NCBI RefSeq assembly: GCF_018919265.1 | Contig: NZ_JAHLQO010000006.1 | Location: 177,832 to 241,831, forward strand | Reading direction: 5' to 3' | Length of the DNA: 64,000 bases | Origin: Peptoniphilus ovalis | Lineage (GTDB): Bacteria > Bacillota > Clostridia > Tissierellales > Peptoniphilaceae | Part shown: one piece after another, positions 42,885 through 51,401 of the stretch | Layout of the letters: the number at the start of each line of letters is the position of its first letter | Position numbering within the stretch: the stretch's first letter is position 1 | Notes under the pieces: model-generated | Seen by the model: only the letters and a program-made list of their open reading frames with translations | The model's database searches: none | What the model was told of the DNA's origin: nothing | Translations under genes and position numbers: made by a program

Positions 42885-44153
42885 ATGTTTATAGATATAG
42901 CAAATATAAAACTTAAGGCAGGTAATGGCGGCGATGGTGCCGTTGCTTGGCGTAGAGAAAAATATGAGCCAGCAGGTGGACCTGCAGGTGGCGATGGAGG
43001 CCGAGGTGGCGATGCAGTTGTCAAAACTGATTCAGGTCTTCATACCTTAATGGATTTTAGATATAAAAGAGAATACAAAGCAGAAAATGGTCAAAATGGA
43101 ATGAGTAAATTAAAGTTTGGTAAAGATGGAGAAGACATCATCTTAAAAGTACCAGTTGGAACTTTAATTAGAGACCAAAAAACTGGTGGAGTTATCTACG
43201 ATTTAAAAGAAGATGATATGTCTGTTGTAGTTTGTAAAGGTGGTAAGGGTGGACTAGGAAATGCTAGGTTTAAAACTGCCACAAGACAAGCTCCTGCTTT
43301 TGCCCAAGCTGGAAATCGAGGAGAAGAAAGAGAAATAATTCTAGAGCTTAAACTTCTTGCTGATGTCGGCCTTGTTGGATTTCCAAATGTAGGAAAGTCA
43401 ACTCTTCTTTCAATAGTAACTTCAGCTAAGCCAAAGATTGCAAACTACCACTTCACAACACTTTCTCCAAATCTTGGAGTAGTTAAAGTAGCAGAGGGCG
43501 AGTCCTTTGTAATTGCAGATATACCTGGGCTTATTGAAGGGGCATCTGAAGGTATTGGACTTGGAGATGAGTTTTTAAAACACATCGAAAGAACTGGAAT
43601 TTTAATCCATGTAATTGATATTTCAGGTTCTGAATATAGAGATCCAGTAGAAGATTTTTATAAAATAAATGAAGAGCTTGTAAGATATAATGAAAAATTA
43701 AAGGACAAGGACCAAATTATTTTTGCAAATAAAATGGATGTGCCAGGGGCAGAAGAAAATTTAGAAAAATTAAAAGCTGAACTTGGTGATAAATACGAAA
43801 TAATTGCAGGATCTGCTGCCACAACAGAAAATATAGATTTACTTCTTAGAAAAACATACAACAAGTTACAAGAATCTGATTATAAAAACTATGAAACTTA
43901 CGATGAGGCTCATGTTGAGGTTGTGGAAGAAGTTGAGGCAATTAGAGTATATAAGGAACATGGCGAATATTTTGTAGATGGTCCATACATTGATAAATTA
44001 CTTCGTTCCACTAATTTTGAAGATTACGATTCACTTAAGTATTTCCAAGAAAACCTAAGAAAAAATAAGGTTGTAGAAAAGCTTGAGGAACTTGGAATAG
44101 AAGAAGGCGAATCTGTATTTATTGGTGGATATGAATTTGAATTTTTTGAATAG
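42885..44153 (+). CDS. obg: GTPase Obg/CgtA
   Basis: Essential GTPase in 50S assembly and stress signalling. ATG 42885 (422 aa) follows GAGGTT; a GTG four codons earlier overlaps that site. It has the glycine-rich Obg fold (1-158, AGNGGDGAVAWRREK, GGDGGRGGD), the G domain with G1 GFPNVGKST, G3 DIPGLIEGASEG and G4 NKMD, and a C-terminal OCT domain (about 345-422). It heads the conserved obg-yhbY-nadD-yqeK-LCP-rsfS run. Confidence 0.97.
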   Translation: MFIDIANIKLKAGNGGDGAVAWRREKYEPAGGPAGGDGGRGGDAVVKTDSGLHTLMDFRYKREYKAENGQNGMSKLKFGKDGEDIILKVPVGTLIRDQKTGGVIYDLKEDDMSVVVCKGGKGGLGNARFKTATRQAPAFAQAGNRGEEREIILELKLLADVGLVGFPNVGKSTLLSIVTSAKPKIANYHFTTLSPNLGVVKVAEGESFVIADIPGLIEGASEGIGLGDEFLKHIERTGILIHVIDISGSEYRDPVEDFYKINEELVRYNEKLKDKDQIIFANKMDVPGAEENLEKLKAELGDKYEIIAGSAATTENIDLLLRKTYNKLQESDYKNYETYDEAHVEVVEEVEAIRVYKEHGEYFVDGPYIDKLLRSTNFEDYDSLKYFQENLRKNKVVEKLEELGIEEGESVFIGGYEFEFFE

Positions 44154-44161
44154 GAGTTAAT

Positions 44162-44452
44162 ATGTTAACAGGAAAACAAAGAGCATACTTAAAAAGTCTT
44201 GCTCACAATATTGATCCACTGATTCAAGTGGGAAAAGACGGAATAAATCGTGGATTTATTGTTCAACTAGATAAACTTCTAGAAGATCACGAACTTGTAA
44301 AAATTAAAGTTTTACAAAATTCACCAGTAGAAGTTGATGAAATTGTCGATGAAATTATTGAAAAGACAAATTCTGAATTTGTACAAAAAATTGGCAAGAA
44401 ATTAACTATTTATAGAGAATCTGTAGAAAATAAAAAGATTGAATTACAATGA
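44162..44452 (+). CDS. yhbY: YhbY-family RNA-binding protein (CRM domain)
   Basis: Small CRM-domain protein that binds pre-50S particles. The 96 aa contain LTGKQRAYLKSLAHNIDPLIQVGKDG, with the family's GK-x-G RNA-binding loop. It overlaps nadD by 4 bp. Confidence 0.93.
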   Translation: MLTGKQRAYLKSLAHNIDPLIQVGKDGINRGFIVQLDKLLEDHELVKIKVLQNSPVEVDEIVDEIIEKTNSEFVQKIGKKLTIYRESVENKKIELQ

Positions 44453-45054
44453 AAAAATACGGAATATTTGGAGGAACTTTTAATCCCATACACTATGGAC
44501 ATCTCATGGTGGTTGAATATTTAAAAGAAGAACTTGGTCTTGATAAGGTAATTTTCATACCTACAGGTAATCCTCCTCACAAAGATTTACATGTATCTGC
44601 AGAAGACAGATACAAGATGGTCGATATAGCCATTAAGACAAATCCAGATTTTGAAATATCTGATATAGAGACAAAAAGAGAAGAACTTTCATATTCTGTA
44701 GACACTATTCAAGAACTTAAAAAAGTCCACAGCGATGTAAAGCTCTACTTTTTAATTGGTCTTGACACACTTTATCAGTTAAAGACTTGGAAAAAAATTG
44801 ATGAACTTTCTAAAGAAATTGAGTTTGTAGTTGCACTTAGACCGAAGTATATCGACGAAGAAAATATCAACAGAGAACTAAATTTCCTTCACTTAATGTA
44901 TGAAACTAAGGTTGAAATTATAACAACTCCACTATATGAGATTTCATCAACTGAGCTAAGAAATAGAATTAAGGAAGATAAATCTTGTAGATACTTAATT
45001 CCTGATAAAGTTTTAGAATATATTAAAGGAAGTGGTTTTTATAAAGATGAGTAA
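44449..45054 (+). CDS. nadD: Nicotinate-nucleotide adenylyltransferase
   Basis: Converts nicotinate mononucleotide and ATP to deamido-NAD, the substrate of the nadE product encoded at 3773. In the 201 aa, GIFGGTFNPIHYGHL carries the HxGH nucleotidyltransferase motif; ISSTELRNRI is the second conserved motif. It overlaps yqeK. Confidence 0.95.
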   Translation: MKKYGIFGGTFNPIHYGHLMVVEYLKEELGLDKVIFIPTGNPPHKDLHVSAEDRYKMVDIAIKTNPDFEISDIETKREELSYSVDTIQELKKVHSDVKLYFLIGLDTLYQLKTWKKIDELSKEIEFVVALRPKYIDEENINRELNFLHLMYETKVEIITTPLYEISSTELRNRIKEDKSCRYLIPDKVLEYIKGSGFYKDE

Positions 45055-45616
45055 TTTAAAAAAATATGAATCTGAAATAAAATCAAGAATTGGAGAAAAA
45101 AGATTTTTACACACTTTAAGAGTTGCTGAAACTGCAGTTGAACTTGCTGAAATTCATGGAATTGATTCAGAAAAAGCAAAGATTGCAGGACTGCTTCACG
45201 ACTGTGCAAAAATTAAAGATATAAATTTATTGAAATTAGAAGCAAAAAAATATGATTTGTTATTAACTCAAGATATGATGAGGGCACCACAAATCATTCA
45301 TTCACATCTAGGAGCAATTCTTGCTAATAGATTATATGGTATAGATGATGAAGATATACTAAATGCCATAGCCTATCATACAACTGGAAGACCAAATATG
45401 TCAGGTCTTGAAAAAATTATTTTTCTAGCTGATTATATTGAGCCAAAGAGAAACTTTCCTGGAGTTGAAAGGGCGAGAGAACTTGCAAGAGTAAATCTTG
45501 ACAAGGCAATGTATTTTGCATTAAACAACACTTTGAAATTTTTAGTAGAAGAAGATAATTTTATAGCTACAGAGACTGTACATGCTAGAAATTTCTATTG
45601 GGAGATGAATAATTGA
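45047..45616 (+). CDS. yqeK: YqeK, HD-domain diadenosine tetraphosphatase
   Basis: Symmetrical Ap4A hydrolase of the HD superfamily. ATG 45047 gives 189 aa; GTG 45032 is an alternative. Metal ligands are visible in KRFLHTLRV (His), GLLHDCAKI (HD), HSHLGA and YHTTGRP, and FLADYIEPKR near the C-terminal half completes the site. It lies in the standard nadD-yqeK-LCP-rsfS order. Confidence 0.92.
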   Translation: MSNLKKYESEIKSRIGEKRFLHTLRVAETAVELAEIHGIDSEKAKIAGLLHDCAKIKDINLLKLEAKKYDLLLTQDMMRAPQIIHSHLGAILANRLYGIDDEDILNAIAYHTTGRPNMSGLEKIIFLADYIEPKRNFPGVERARELARVNLDKAMYFALNNTLKFLVEEDNFIATETVHARNFYWEMNN

Positions 45617-46506
45617 AAACTTTTTTTAAATCTTTTTTCCTTACTGTAATAGCCATATTGGTTTTGGGCTTATGTGCTTTAGCAGGATATTATTATTTTA
45701 TATCTCCTTCAGAAGAAGGAAAAACTGATGATGGAGCTGATAGTTTACAATTTTTAATGCTTGGCGTTGACTCCCTTGACTCTAAAAAAGCTGACAACGC
45801 GAGAAGTGACACTATAATGATTGTAAATGTTATTCCTCAAACTAAAGAGGTAAATATAATTTCAATACCAAGAGATACTTATGCTGATATTAGAGGTTAT
45901 AAAAAGCAAAAAATCAATCACTCTTTCAAATACGGAGGAAGTGAGCTAACTCTTGACAGTGTAAATAATTTATTAGGAACAAATATTAAATACTATATGA
46001 CAATTGATTATAGATTTGTAGAAGATGTTGTCGATAAACTAGGCGGAATAACTGTAGATGTTCCTATAGATATGAATTATGAAGATCCAACAGCTGATCC
46101 ACCTTTAAAAATTGATATAAAGGCAGGAACTCAAAACTTAAATGGCCACGATGCCATTGGATTTTTGAGATTTAGAAAGGGATATAAGGATGCTGACCTT
46201 GGTAGAGTTAAGGCGCAGCAACAATTTATGTCTGCTCTTTTAAATAAGATTAGAGATCCTAAGTCAATGGTAAGAATTCCACTTCTTCTAGGACCTTACT
46301 TAAGTTATTCTGAAAATAATATTCCGATTAAAAAACTTGCTGAAGTTGGAATTAGCATGAAAGGAATTAGCACAGAAAATATAAACACAAATACACTTCC
46401 AGGTGTACCAAGATATATGAATGGTGTTTCTTATTTTATAATGGATGAACAAAAAGCAAATGTAATGTTAAAAAATAATGGCTTTATAGATAAGGAGGCA
46501 AAATGA
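45613..46506 (+). CDS. LytR-CpsA-Psr family cell wall ligase
   Basis: Membrane-anchored phosphotransferase that attaches anionic polymers to peptidoglycan. The 297 aa have one N-terminal membrane segment (about 8-29), then the extracellular LCP domain with NARSDTIMIV, SIPRDTYADI and RFRKGYKDADLGRVKAQQQF, holding the Asp/Arg residues that bind the lipid pyrophosphate. Start is TTG 45613, overlapping the yqeK stop by 4 bp, after GGGAGA. The transferred polymer is unknown. Confidence 0.92.
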   Translation: MKTFFKSFFLTVIAILVLGLCALAGYYYFISPSEEGKTDDGADSLQFLMLGVDSLDSKKADNARSDTIMIVNVIPQTKEVNIISIPRDTYADIRGYKKQKINHSFKYGGSELTLDSVNNLLGTNIKYYMTIDYRFVEDVVDKLGGITVDVPIDMNYEDPTADPPLKIDIKAGTQNLNGHDAIGFLRFRKGYKDADLGRVKAQQQFMSALLNKIRDPKSMVRIPLLLGPYLSYSENNIPIKKLAEVGISMKGISTENINTNTLPGVPRYMNGVSYFIMDEQKANVMLKNNGFIDKEAK

Positions 46507-46847
46507 CAGTTAACGAGAAATTAGATATTATTGTAGAATCTTGTGAAAATAAAAAGGGAATTGATATCAAAGTTTTAGATATCAAGGAAATGTCCTCAAT
46601 TGCAGATTATTTTGTAATTGTAAGTGGTAATTCTTCCACACAAGTTGATGCTCTTGCTAAAGAAATTGATGAGAAGATGTATGAAAAGGGAGAGAATGTA
46701 GAAAATACTGAAGGCAAGAATTCAAGTAGATGGATAATACTTGATTTTGGTGATATAATAGTTCATATATTCCACAAAGATGAGAGAGAATATTATAATC
46801 TTGAAAGACTTTGGGAAGATAATGACAAGGAGGAACAAAATGATTAA
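46503..46847 (+). CDS. rsfS: Ribosome silencing factor RsfS
   Basis: Binds L14 and blocks subunit joining in starvation. The 114 aa (Iojap family) have the core KEMSSIADYFVIVSGNSSTQVDA, GENVENTEGKNSSRWIILDFGDIIVHIF and ERLW near the end. It overlaps LCP by 4 bp and ridA by 8 bp. Confidence 0.95.
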   Translation: MTVNEKLDIIVESCENKKGIDIKVLDIKEMSSIADYFVIVSGNSSTQVDALAKEIDEKMYEKGENVENTEGKNSSRWIILDFGDIIVHIFHKDEREYYNLERLWEDNDKEEQND

Positions 46848-47217
46848 TGTTATTCACAGTGATAAGGCTCCTAAAGCAGTAGGACCATATTCACAAGCAC
46901 TAGAATTCAATGGATTTATTTTCACTTCAGGACAACTTCCACTAATTCCTGAATCAGGAGAATTAATTTCCGATGATATAAAAGAAGCAACAAAGAGAAG
47001 TCTTGACAACTTAAAAGCTGTACTAGAAGAAGCTGGTTCAGGTCTTGATAAAGTAGTCAAAGTTAATATTTTCTTAGCTGATATTAATAATTTTGCTGCA
47101 GTTAATGAAGTATATGGCACATACTTTGATACTCATAAGCCAGCAAGGTCTTGTGTAGAAGTTGCAAATCTTCCAATGGGTGGATTATTAGAAATTGAAG
47201 CAATTGCTGTAAAATAA
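46840..47217 (+). CDS. ridA: RidA family deaminase
   Basis: Hydrolyses reactive enamine/imine intermediates. ATG 46840 with AAGGAGG upstream gives 125 aa, the family length. AVGPYSQALEFNGFIFTSGQ and the C-terminal Arg motif KPARSCVEVANLPMGGLLEIEAIA, with the Arg that binds the carboxylate and the Glu region, are all present. Confidence 0.94.
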   Translation: MINVIHSDKAPKAVGPYSQALEFNGFIFTSGQLPLIPESGELISDDIKEATKRSLDNLKAVLEEAGSGLDKVVKVNIFLADINNFAAVNEVYGTYFDTHKPARSCVEVANLPMGGLLEIEAIAVK

Positions 47218-47218
47218 T

Positions 47219-47242
47219 TAAGGGCCCTTATTGGGTCTTTTT
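47219..47242 (+). terminator. Weak terminator after ridA
   Basis: AGGGCCC and GGGTCT pair with one bulged base, followed by TTTTTT. Moderate quality. Confidence 0.5.
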
Positions 47243-47255
47243 TAATAGGTGAAAA

Positions 47256-47546
47256 ATGAAAGAAATAAATGTAAATGACATAGACAAAATTGAAAATCCT
47301 TATATCCTAGATGTTCGTGAATTGAGCGAGCTTGAAGAAACTGGAACTATAAAGGGAGCTGTTCACATTCCAATGAATGATATTCTTAAAAGAGTTAAAG
47401 AAATTCCACAAAATGAAGATATTTATATTCTTTGCAGAAGTGGCAACAGATCAAAAATGGTTGGACTACTTCTTGGAAGTTTTGGATTTAATACAATTAA
47501 CTTAGAAGGTGGAATAATGGATTATAAGGGAGAAACTGTAAAATAA
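47256..47546 (+). CDS. Single-domain rhodanese
   Basis: Sulfurtransferase-fold protein, 96 aa. PYILDVRELSELEETG opens the domain and ILCRSGNRSKMVG holds the catalytic Cys (about residue 66) in a CRSGNRS loop, which fits an active thiosulfate/persulfide rhodanese. Possible physiological links are the Fe-S and tRNA thiolation enzymes; this cannot be shown from sequence. Confidence 0.92.
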   Translation: MKEINVNDIDKIENPYILDVRELSELEETGTIKGAVHIPMNDILKRVKEIPQNEDIYILCRSGNRSKMVGLLLGSFGFNTINLEGGIMDYKGETVK

Positions 47547-47571
47547 AGTCACTCGTGAAGTGGCTTTTTTT
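47546..47571 (+). terminator. Intrinsic terminator after the rhodanese gene
   Basis: AAGTCACT pairs with AGTGGCTT (wobble), followed by a T-run. Confidence 0.8.
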
Positions 47572-47602
47572 ATGTTGAAATTTAAATTATTTCAATCTCT
47601 GT

Positions 47603-47608
47603 TATAAT
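47603..47608 (+). promoter_or_regulatory. -10 element before polA
   Basis: TATAAT 5 nt before AAGGAGG; no good -35 match (a TTGAAA lies 22 bp upstream, which is too far). Confidence 0.4.
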
Positions 47609-47625
47609 GTATAAAGGAGGTTTTT

Positions 47626-50274
47626 ATGGAAAATAAATTTTTAATTATAGATGGTTCTTCCTTATTTTTTAGAGCATTTTATGCACTTCCTCTTTTAAAA
47701 ACTAAAAAGGGAATTTATACGAATGCAATCTATGGATTTGTAATGATGCTTGAAAATTCTATTGAAAAAATAAAACCAGATCATGTTGTTGTTTGCTTTG
47801 ATATGAAGGGCAAAACTTTTAGATCTGATATTTATAAGGATTACAAAGGAACAAGACAAAAGACTCCAAATGAACTTGAGCAACAATTTCCGCTAGTGCG
47901 TGAAATTTTAAAACATATGAATATAAAAATTCTAGAGTCACCTGTTTATGAAGCGGATGATATTGCAGGAACTCTTGCAAAGGAAGCTTCTGAAGAAAAT
48001 TTTGAAGTTTTCTTACTTACTGGTGACAAGGATTATTTTCAACTCGTTGATGAAAATACAAATGTACTCCTAACTCGTAAAGGAATTACAGAAATGGATA
48101 TTATATCAGTTGAAAGTATTAAAGAAGATTATGGAATTAAGCCTTCTGAATTCATTGAGCTTAAAGCTCTAATGGGCGATGCTTCAGATAATATTCCAGG
48201 AGTTAAGGGAGTTGGAGAAAAGACTGGTCTTAAACTAATTAGAGAATTTCACACAATTGAAAATCTTTATGACAATTTAGATAAAGTTTCTGGCAAAAAA
48301 TTAGTGGAAAACTTAGAAAATGACAAAATGTTAGCTTTTATGAGTAAAAAACTTGGAACAATTGTAAGAAATGTACCAATTGAAGAAGATTTAAGTGATT
48401 TTAAAAAAGTAGATTACGATTATGAAAATCTTTCAAAGATGTATAGAGAATTTGAGTTTAACTCAATGATTGCAAGACTTCCTGAAGAATATCAAAAAGA
48501 AGTTGTGGAAAAGATTTCTGAAGATAATTTTAAATACAGTGAAATTTCTGAGATTGGAGATATATTAAAAGACAAAAACTCCTTTGCTTTTAAATTTATA
48601 ACTGATGGAAAGATTTATGAAGGTGTTGAGCCAATTTATCTTGCAATAAAACCTGAAGGCGAAGAAGTTTCATTTATTAAATATGAAGACCTAGATTTAG
48701 GCATTTTAAGAGAAATCTTTGAAGATGAAAAGATTGAAAAGTTAGGTTATAACTTAAAAGAAGATATAATTATTCTCTTTGACAAAGATATTGAACTTAA
48801 AAGCTACACTCATGATGCTGAAATTGCAGAGTATATTTTAAATTCAACTCAATCAGACTATGACATAAATAAATTAGTTGTTTCATACTTTAATAATGGA
48901 TATAAAGATGAAGAGGAGCTACTAGGAAAAGGTGCAAAGAAGAAAAATTATTCAGACTTAGATAAAGATGAATTATTTAAATATTTCTCCTTTATGCTCA
49001 ATGCTGTTTATAAATTAGAAGAAGTGCAAATTCCAAAGATTAAAGATGAAGAAATGTATTCACTTTACACAGAAGTTGAATTGCCACTTGTGGAAGTGTT
49101 GGCCTCAATGGAATACATTGGAATTAACACCGATAAAAAAGTTTTAGATGAAATTGGTGAAAAAATTGATGAAAGACTTGAAGTTTTAGAAAAAGATATC
49201 TACGAAGAAGCAGATGAGGAATTTAATATAAATTCTCCTAAACAACTTGGAGTAATTTTATTTGAAAAAATGGATTTTCCAGTTATCAAAAAGACTAAAA
49301 CTGGTTATTCAACTTCAGCTGATGTGTTGGAAAAACTAAAAGGTCAAGGTAAAATAATCGATGATGTACTTGATTACAGAAAGTTTTCTAAACTAAAGAG
49401 CACATATATAGATGGGCTTAAAGAAGTTATCAACGAAAAGACAAATAGAATTCATTCAAGATTTGTGCAAACTGTTACTGCAACGGGAAGAATTTCATCA
49501 ACTGATCCAAATCTTCAAAACATTCCAATAAAAACTGAAGAAGGAAGACTTATAAGAAAGGCATTTTTAGCAACAGAGGGCTATACATTAGTCGATGCTG
49601 ACTACTCTCAAATAGAACTTAGAGTACTTGCAGCATTATCAGATGACAGGGAAATGCTCCACGCCTTTGAAAATGACTTAGACATTCACAGAAAAACTGC
49701 ATCAGAAGTTTTTAAAGTTGATTATGATGAAGTTACAAACTTGCAGAGATCTGAGGCAAAAGCAGTTAACTTTGGAATAGTTTATGGAATATCAGATTAT
49801 GGACTTTCACAAAACTTAAATATTCCAAGAAAAGCAGCCAAAGAATATATAGATAATTACCTAAATCACTTCCTTGGAATTAAAAATTACATGACTGAAG
49901 AAGTTGAAAAGGGTAAAAAGCAAGGTTATGTTGAAACAATTTTACACAGAAGAAGATATATACCTGAGCTAAAGGCAAAAAACTTTAACATTAGAAGTTT
50001 TGGGGAAAGAGTTGCACTTAATACTCCTATCCAAGGATCAGCAGCTGATATTATTAAAATTGCAATGGTTAAAGTTTACAATGAACTTAAAAAGAGAAAT
50101 ATGAAATCTAAGCTAATTATACAAATTCACGATGAGCTTGTAGTAGATGCTGCTGAAGATGAGATTTCTGAAGTTAAGGAAATAATGAAAGACTTAATGG
50201 AAAATGCAGTAGATTTAAATGTTGAACTTAGCGTAGATATGAATACGGGTAAAAATCTTTATGAATCAAAATAA
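47626..50274 (+). CDS. polA: DNA polymerase I
   Basis: Repair and Okazaki-fragment polymerase. The 882 aa have an N-terminal 5'-3' exonuclease (1-290; LIIDGSSLFFRAFYAL, YEADDIAGTLA, GDASDNIPGVKGVGEKTG), a middle 3'-5' exonuclease-like domain (about 300-480) whose DxE metal motif is lost (FAFKFITDGK), and a family A polymerase domain with DADYSQIELRVLAAL, RSEAKAVNFGIVYG and IIQIHDELVVDA. The missing exo motif, as in Bacillus Pol I, means no proofreading. coaE overlaps its 3' end by 14 bp. Confidence 0.97.
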   Translation: MENKFLIIDGSSLFFRAFYALPLLKTKKGIYTNAIYGFVMMLENSIEKIKPDHVVVCFDMKGKTFRSDIYKDYKGTRQKTPNELEQQFPLVREILKHMNIKILESPVYEADDIAGTLAKEASEENFEVFLLTGDKDYFQLVDENTNVLLTRKGITEMDIISVESIKEDYGIKPSEFIELKALMGDASDNIPGVKGVGEKTGLKLIREFHTIENLYDNLDKVSGKKLVENLENDKMLAFMSKKLGTIVRNVPIEEDLSDFKKVDYDYENLSKMYREFEFNSMIARLPEEYQKEVVEKISEDNFKYSEISEIGDILKDKNSFAFKFITDGKIYEGVEPIYLAIKPEGEEVSFIKYEDLDLGILREIFEDEKIEKLGYNLKEDIIILFDKDIELKSYTHDAEIAEYILNSTQSDYDINKLVVSYFNNGYKDEEELLGKGAKKKNYSDLDKDELFKYFSFMLNAVYKLEEVQIPKIKDEEMYSLYTEVELPLVEVLASMEYIGINTDKKVLDEIGEKIDERLEVLEKDIYEEADEEFNINSPKQLGVILFEKMDFPVIKKTKTGYSTSADVLEKLKGQGKIIDDVLDYRKFSKLKSTYIDGLKEVINEKTNRIHSRFVQTVTATGRISSTDPNLQNIPIKTEEGRLIRKAFLATEGYTLVDADYSQIELRVLAALSDDREMLHAFENDLDIHRKTASEVFKVDYDEVTNLQRSEAKAVNFGIVYGISDYGLSQNLNIPRKAAKEYIDNYLNHFLGIKNYMTEEVEKGKKQGYVETILHRRRYIPELKAKNFNIRSFGERVALNTPIQGSAADIIKIAMVKVYNELKKRNMKSKLIIQIHDELVVDAAEDEISEVKEIMKDLMENAVDLNVELSVDMNTGKNLYESK

Positions 50275-50866
50275 AGTAATTGGACTTACAGGATCTATCT
50301 CCACTGGCAAATCTCAAATTTCAAATTATTTAAAATCAAAGGGATTAAAATTAATCGATACAGATAAAATTGCAAGAGATGTGGTGGATATACCTGAAGT
50401 TGTAGATAAAATAAAATCTCAATTTGGAGATAACTTGTACCTTTCAGGAAGACTTGATAGAAAAAAGCTTGCAAGTATTATTTTTAATGATGATAACTCA
50501 AGAGAAAAGCTAAATGAAATTACTCATCCAGAGATTTATAAAATTATTTTAGAAGAGATAAAAAATAGTAATGAAATAGTTTTTGTAGACATTCCACTTC
50601 TCTTTGAAAATAGTGAGCTTAATGAAAGGTTTGGATTAAAGTTTGATGAGATTTGGGTTGTCTATGTAGATAGAGAAACTCAAGTAAAAAGACTTATGAT
50701 TAGAGATAATATCGACAGAGAATATGCAGAGAAAAAAATTGACTCGCAAATTCCTATTGAGAGAAAAAAAGAACTTGCCGATGTTATTATAGACAATAGA
50801 TTTGACCTAGACTTTACAATTAAGCAAGTTGATGACAATTTAAAAAGACTAAAGGATGAGAATTAA
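50261..50866 (+). CDS. coaE: Dephospho-CoA kinase
   Basis: Last step of CoA synthesis. In the 201 aa, the P-loop GLTGSISTGKSQIS lies at 8-21, with IDTDKIARDV, ITHPEIYKI and VFVDIPLLFE as family motifs, and the lid VKRLMIRDN. Coupled to polA and followed by a terminator. Confidence 0.95.
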   Translation: MNQNKVIGLTGSISTGKSQISNYLKSKGLKLIDTDKIARDVVDIPEVVDKIKSQFGDNLYLSGRLDRKKLASIIFNDDNSREKLNEITHPEIYKIILEEIKNSNEIVFVDIPLLFENSELNERFGLKFDEIWVVYVDRETQVKRLMIRDNIDREYAEKKIDSQIPIERKKELADVIIDNRFDLDFTIKQVDDNLKRLKDEN

Positions 50867-50881
50867 AAACTCATCCTTTTT
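50851..50881 (+). terminator. Intrinsic terminator overlapping the coaE end
   Basis: AAAGGATGAG pairs with CTCATCCTTT; the stem begins inside the last coaE codons. Followed by Ts. Confidence 0.85.
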
Positions 50882-50908
50882 AAATTAATTTTAAATTGTA
50901 AAAATCAC

Positions 50909-50937
50909 TTTACAAGTTATAGAATTTTTGTTAAAAT
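50909..50937 (+). promoter_or_regulatory. Promoter of tRNA-Trp
   Basis: TTTACA (50909-50914), 17 bp spacer, TAAAAT (50932-50937), ending 12 nt before the tRNA. Confidence 0.75.
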
Positions 50938-50949
50938 AGAATCTATTGT

Positions 50950-51025
50950 AGGGGTATAGTTCAGTTGGTAGAACACTGGTCTCCAAAACCAGGTGCCGTG
51001 GGTTCGAGTCCTGCTACCCCTGCCA
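50950..51025 (+). tRNA. tRNA-Trp (anticodon CCA)
   Basis: 76 nt with encoded CCA. Acceptor AGGGGTA pairs with TACCCCT; discriminator G. The anticodon arm CTGGT-CTCCAAA-ACCAG gives CCA, reading UGG. T arm GTGGG-TTCGAGT-CCTGC is standard. It is transcribed alone. Confidence 0.97.
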
Positions 51026-51029
51026 ATGA

Positions 51030-51063
51030 AATGGTTGTATTTTTATACAGCCATTATTTTTTT
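51030..51063 (+). terminator. Intrinsic terminator after tRNA-Trp
   Basis: AATGGTTGTAT pairs with ATACAGCCATT (11 bp, one wobble) around TTTT, followed by a T-rich tract. Confidence 0.85.
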
Positions 51064-51138
51064 GTTTTTTTAATATTTATGATACATTACTTAATTCAGT
51101 TACTTATTAATTTATTTTAAAATATTATATATTATTAG

Positions 51139-51237
51139 GATTGTATTTACTACTTATCACAATTAGGCTTAGAAGAATACGAAGAACTTATAATTTTAGT
51201 AATTGATTTAGACTATCGAAAGAAAATTTATAAATAG
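51139..51237 (+). pseudogene. Probable 3' remnant of a lost gene
   Basis: Thirty-two protein-like codons without a start codon lie between a TAG and a closing TAG in an otherwise non-coding gap. They read DCIYYLSQLGLEEYEEL and end DLDYRKKIYK. Residue use (Glu/Tyr/Leu-rich, no runs) looks coding, and a terminator follows at once, as expected for the end of a decayed gene. No family recognised. The rest of the gap, 51064-51138 and 51263-51360, is AT-rich and shows nothing else. Confidence 0.45.
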
Positions 51238-51238
51238 G

Positions 51239-51262
51239 CAGCTGTAAAGCTGTTTTTTTTTT
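51239..51262 (+). terminator. Terminator-like hairpin
   Basis: CAGCT and AGCTG around GTAA, then ten Ts. It follows the gene remnant directly. Confidence 0.75.
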
Positions 51263-51366
51263 GTGAAAATTTTTATTTTAAAAAAAATTAATACATAAAT
51301 AAATTTCAAGCAAGCACTGAAAGAATGGGAGATTAGATGAATTTATTTAAAAAAATATACTAGGTA

Positions 51367-51375
51367 TGGTATAAT
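51367..51375 (+). promoter_or_regulatory. Extended -10 promoter of pheST
   Basis: TGGTATAAT fits an extended -10. A second TATAAT follows at 51376, and the -35 is weak (TTAAAA). No T-box lies between it and pheS. Confidence 0.6.
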
Positions 51376-51401
51376 TATAATATTATGAATTGGAGGTCAA
51401 A

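Noticed and set aside
51263..51401. T-box before pheST
   Set aside because: No GGTGG-ACCGCG motif or terminator is present; only an extended -10 promoter and ribosome binding site are seen.
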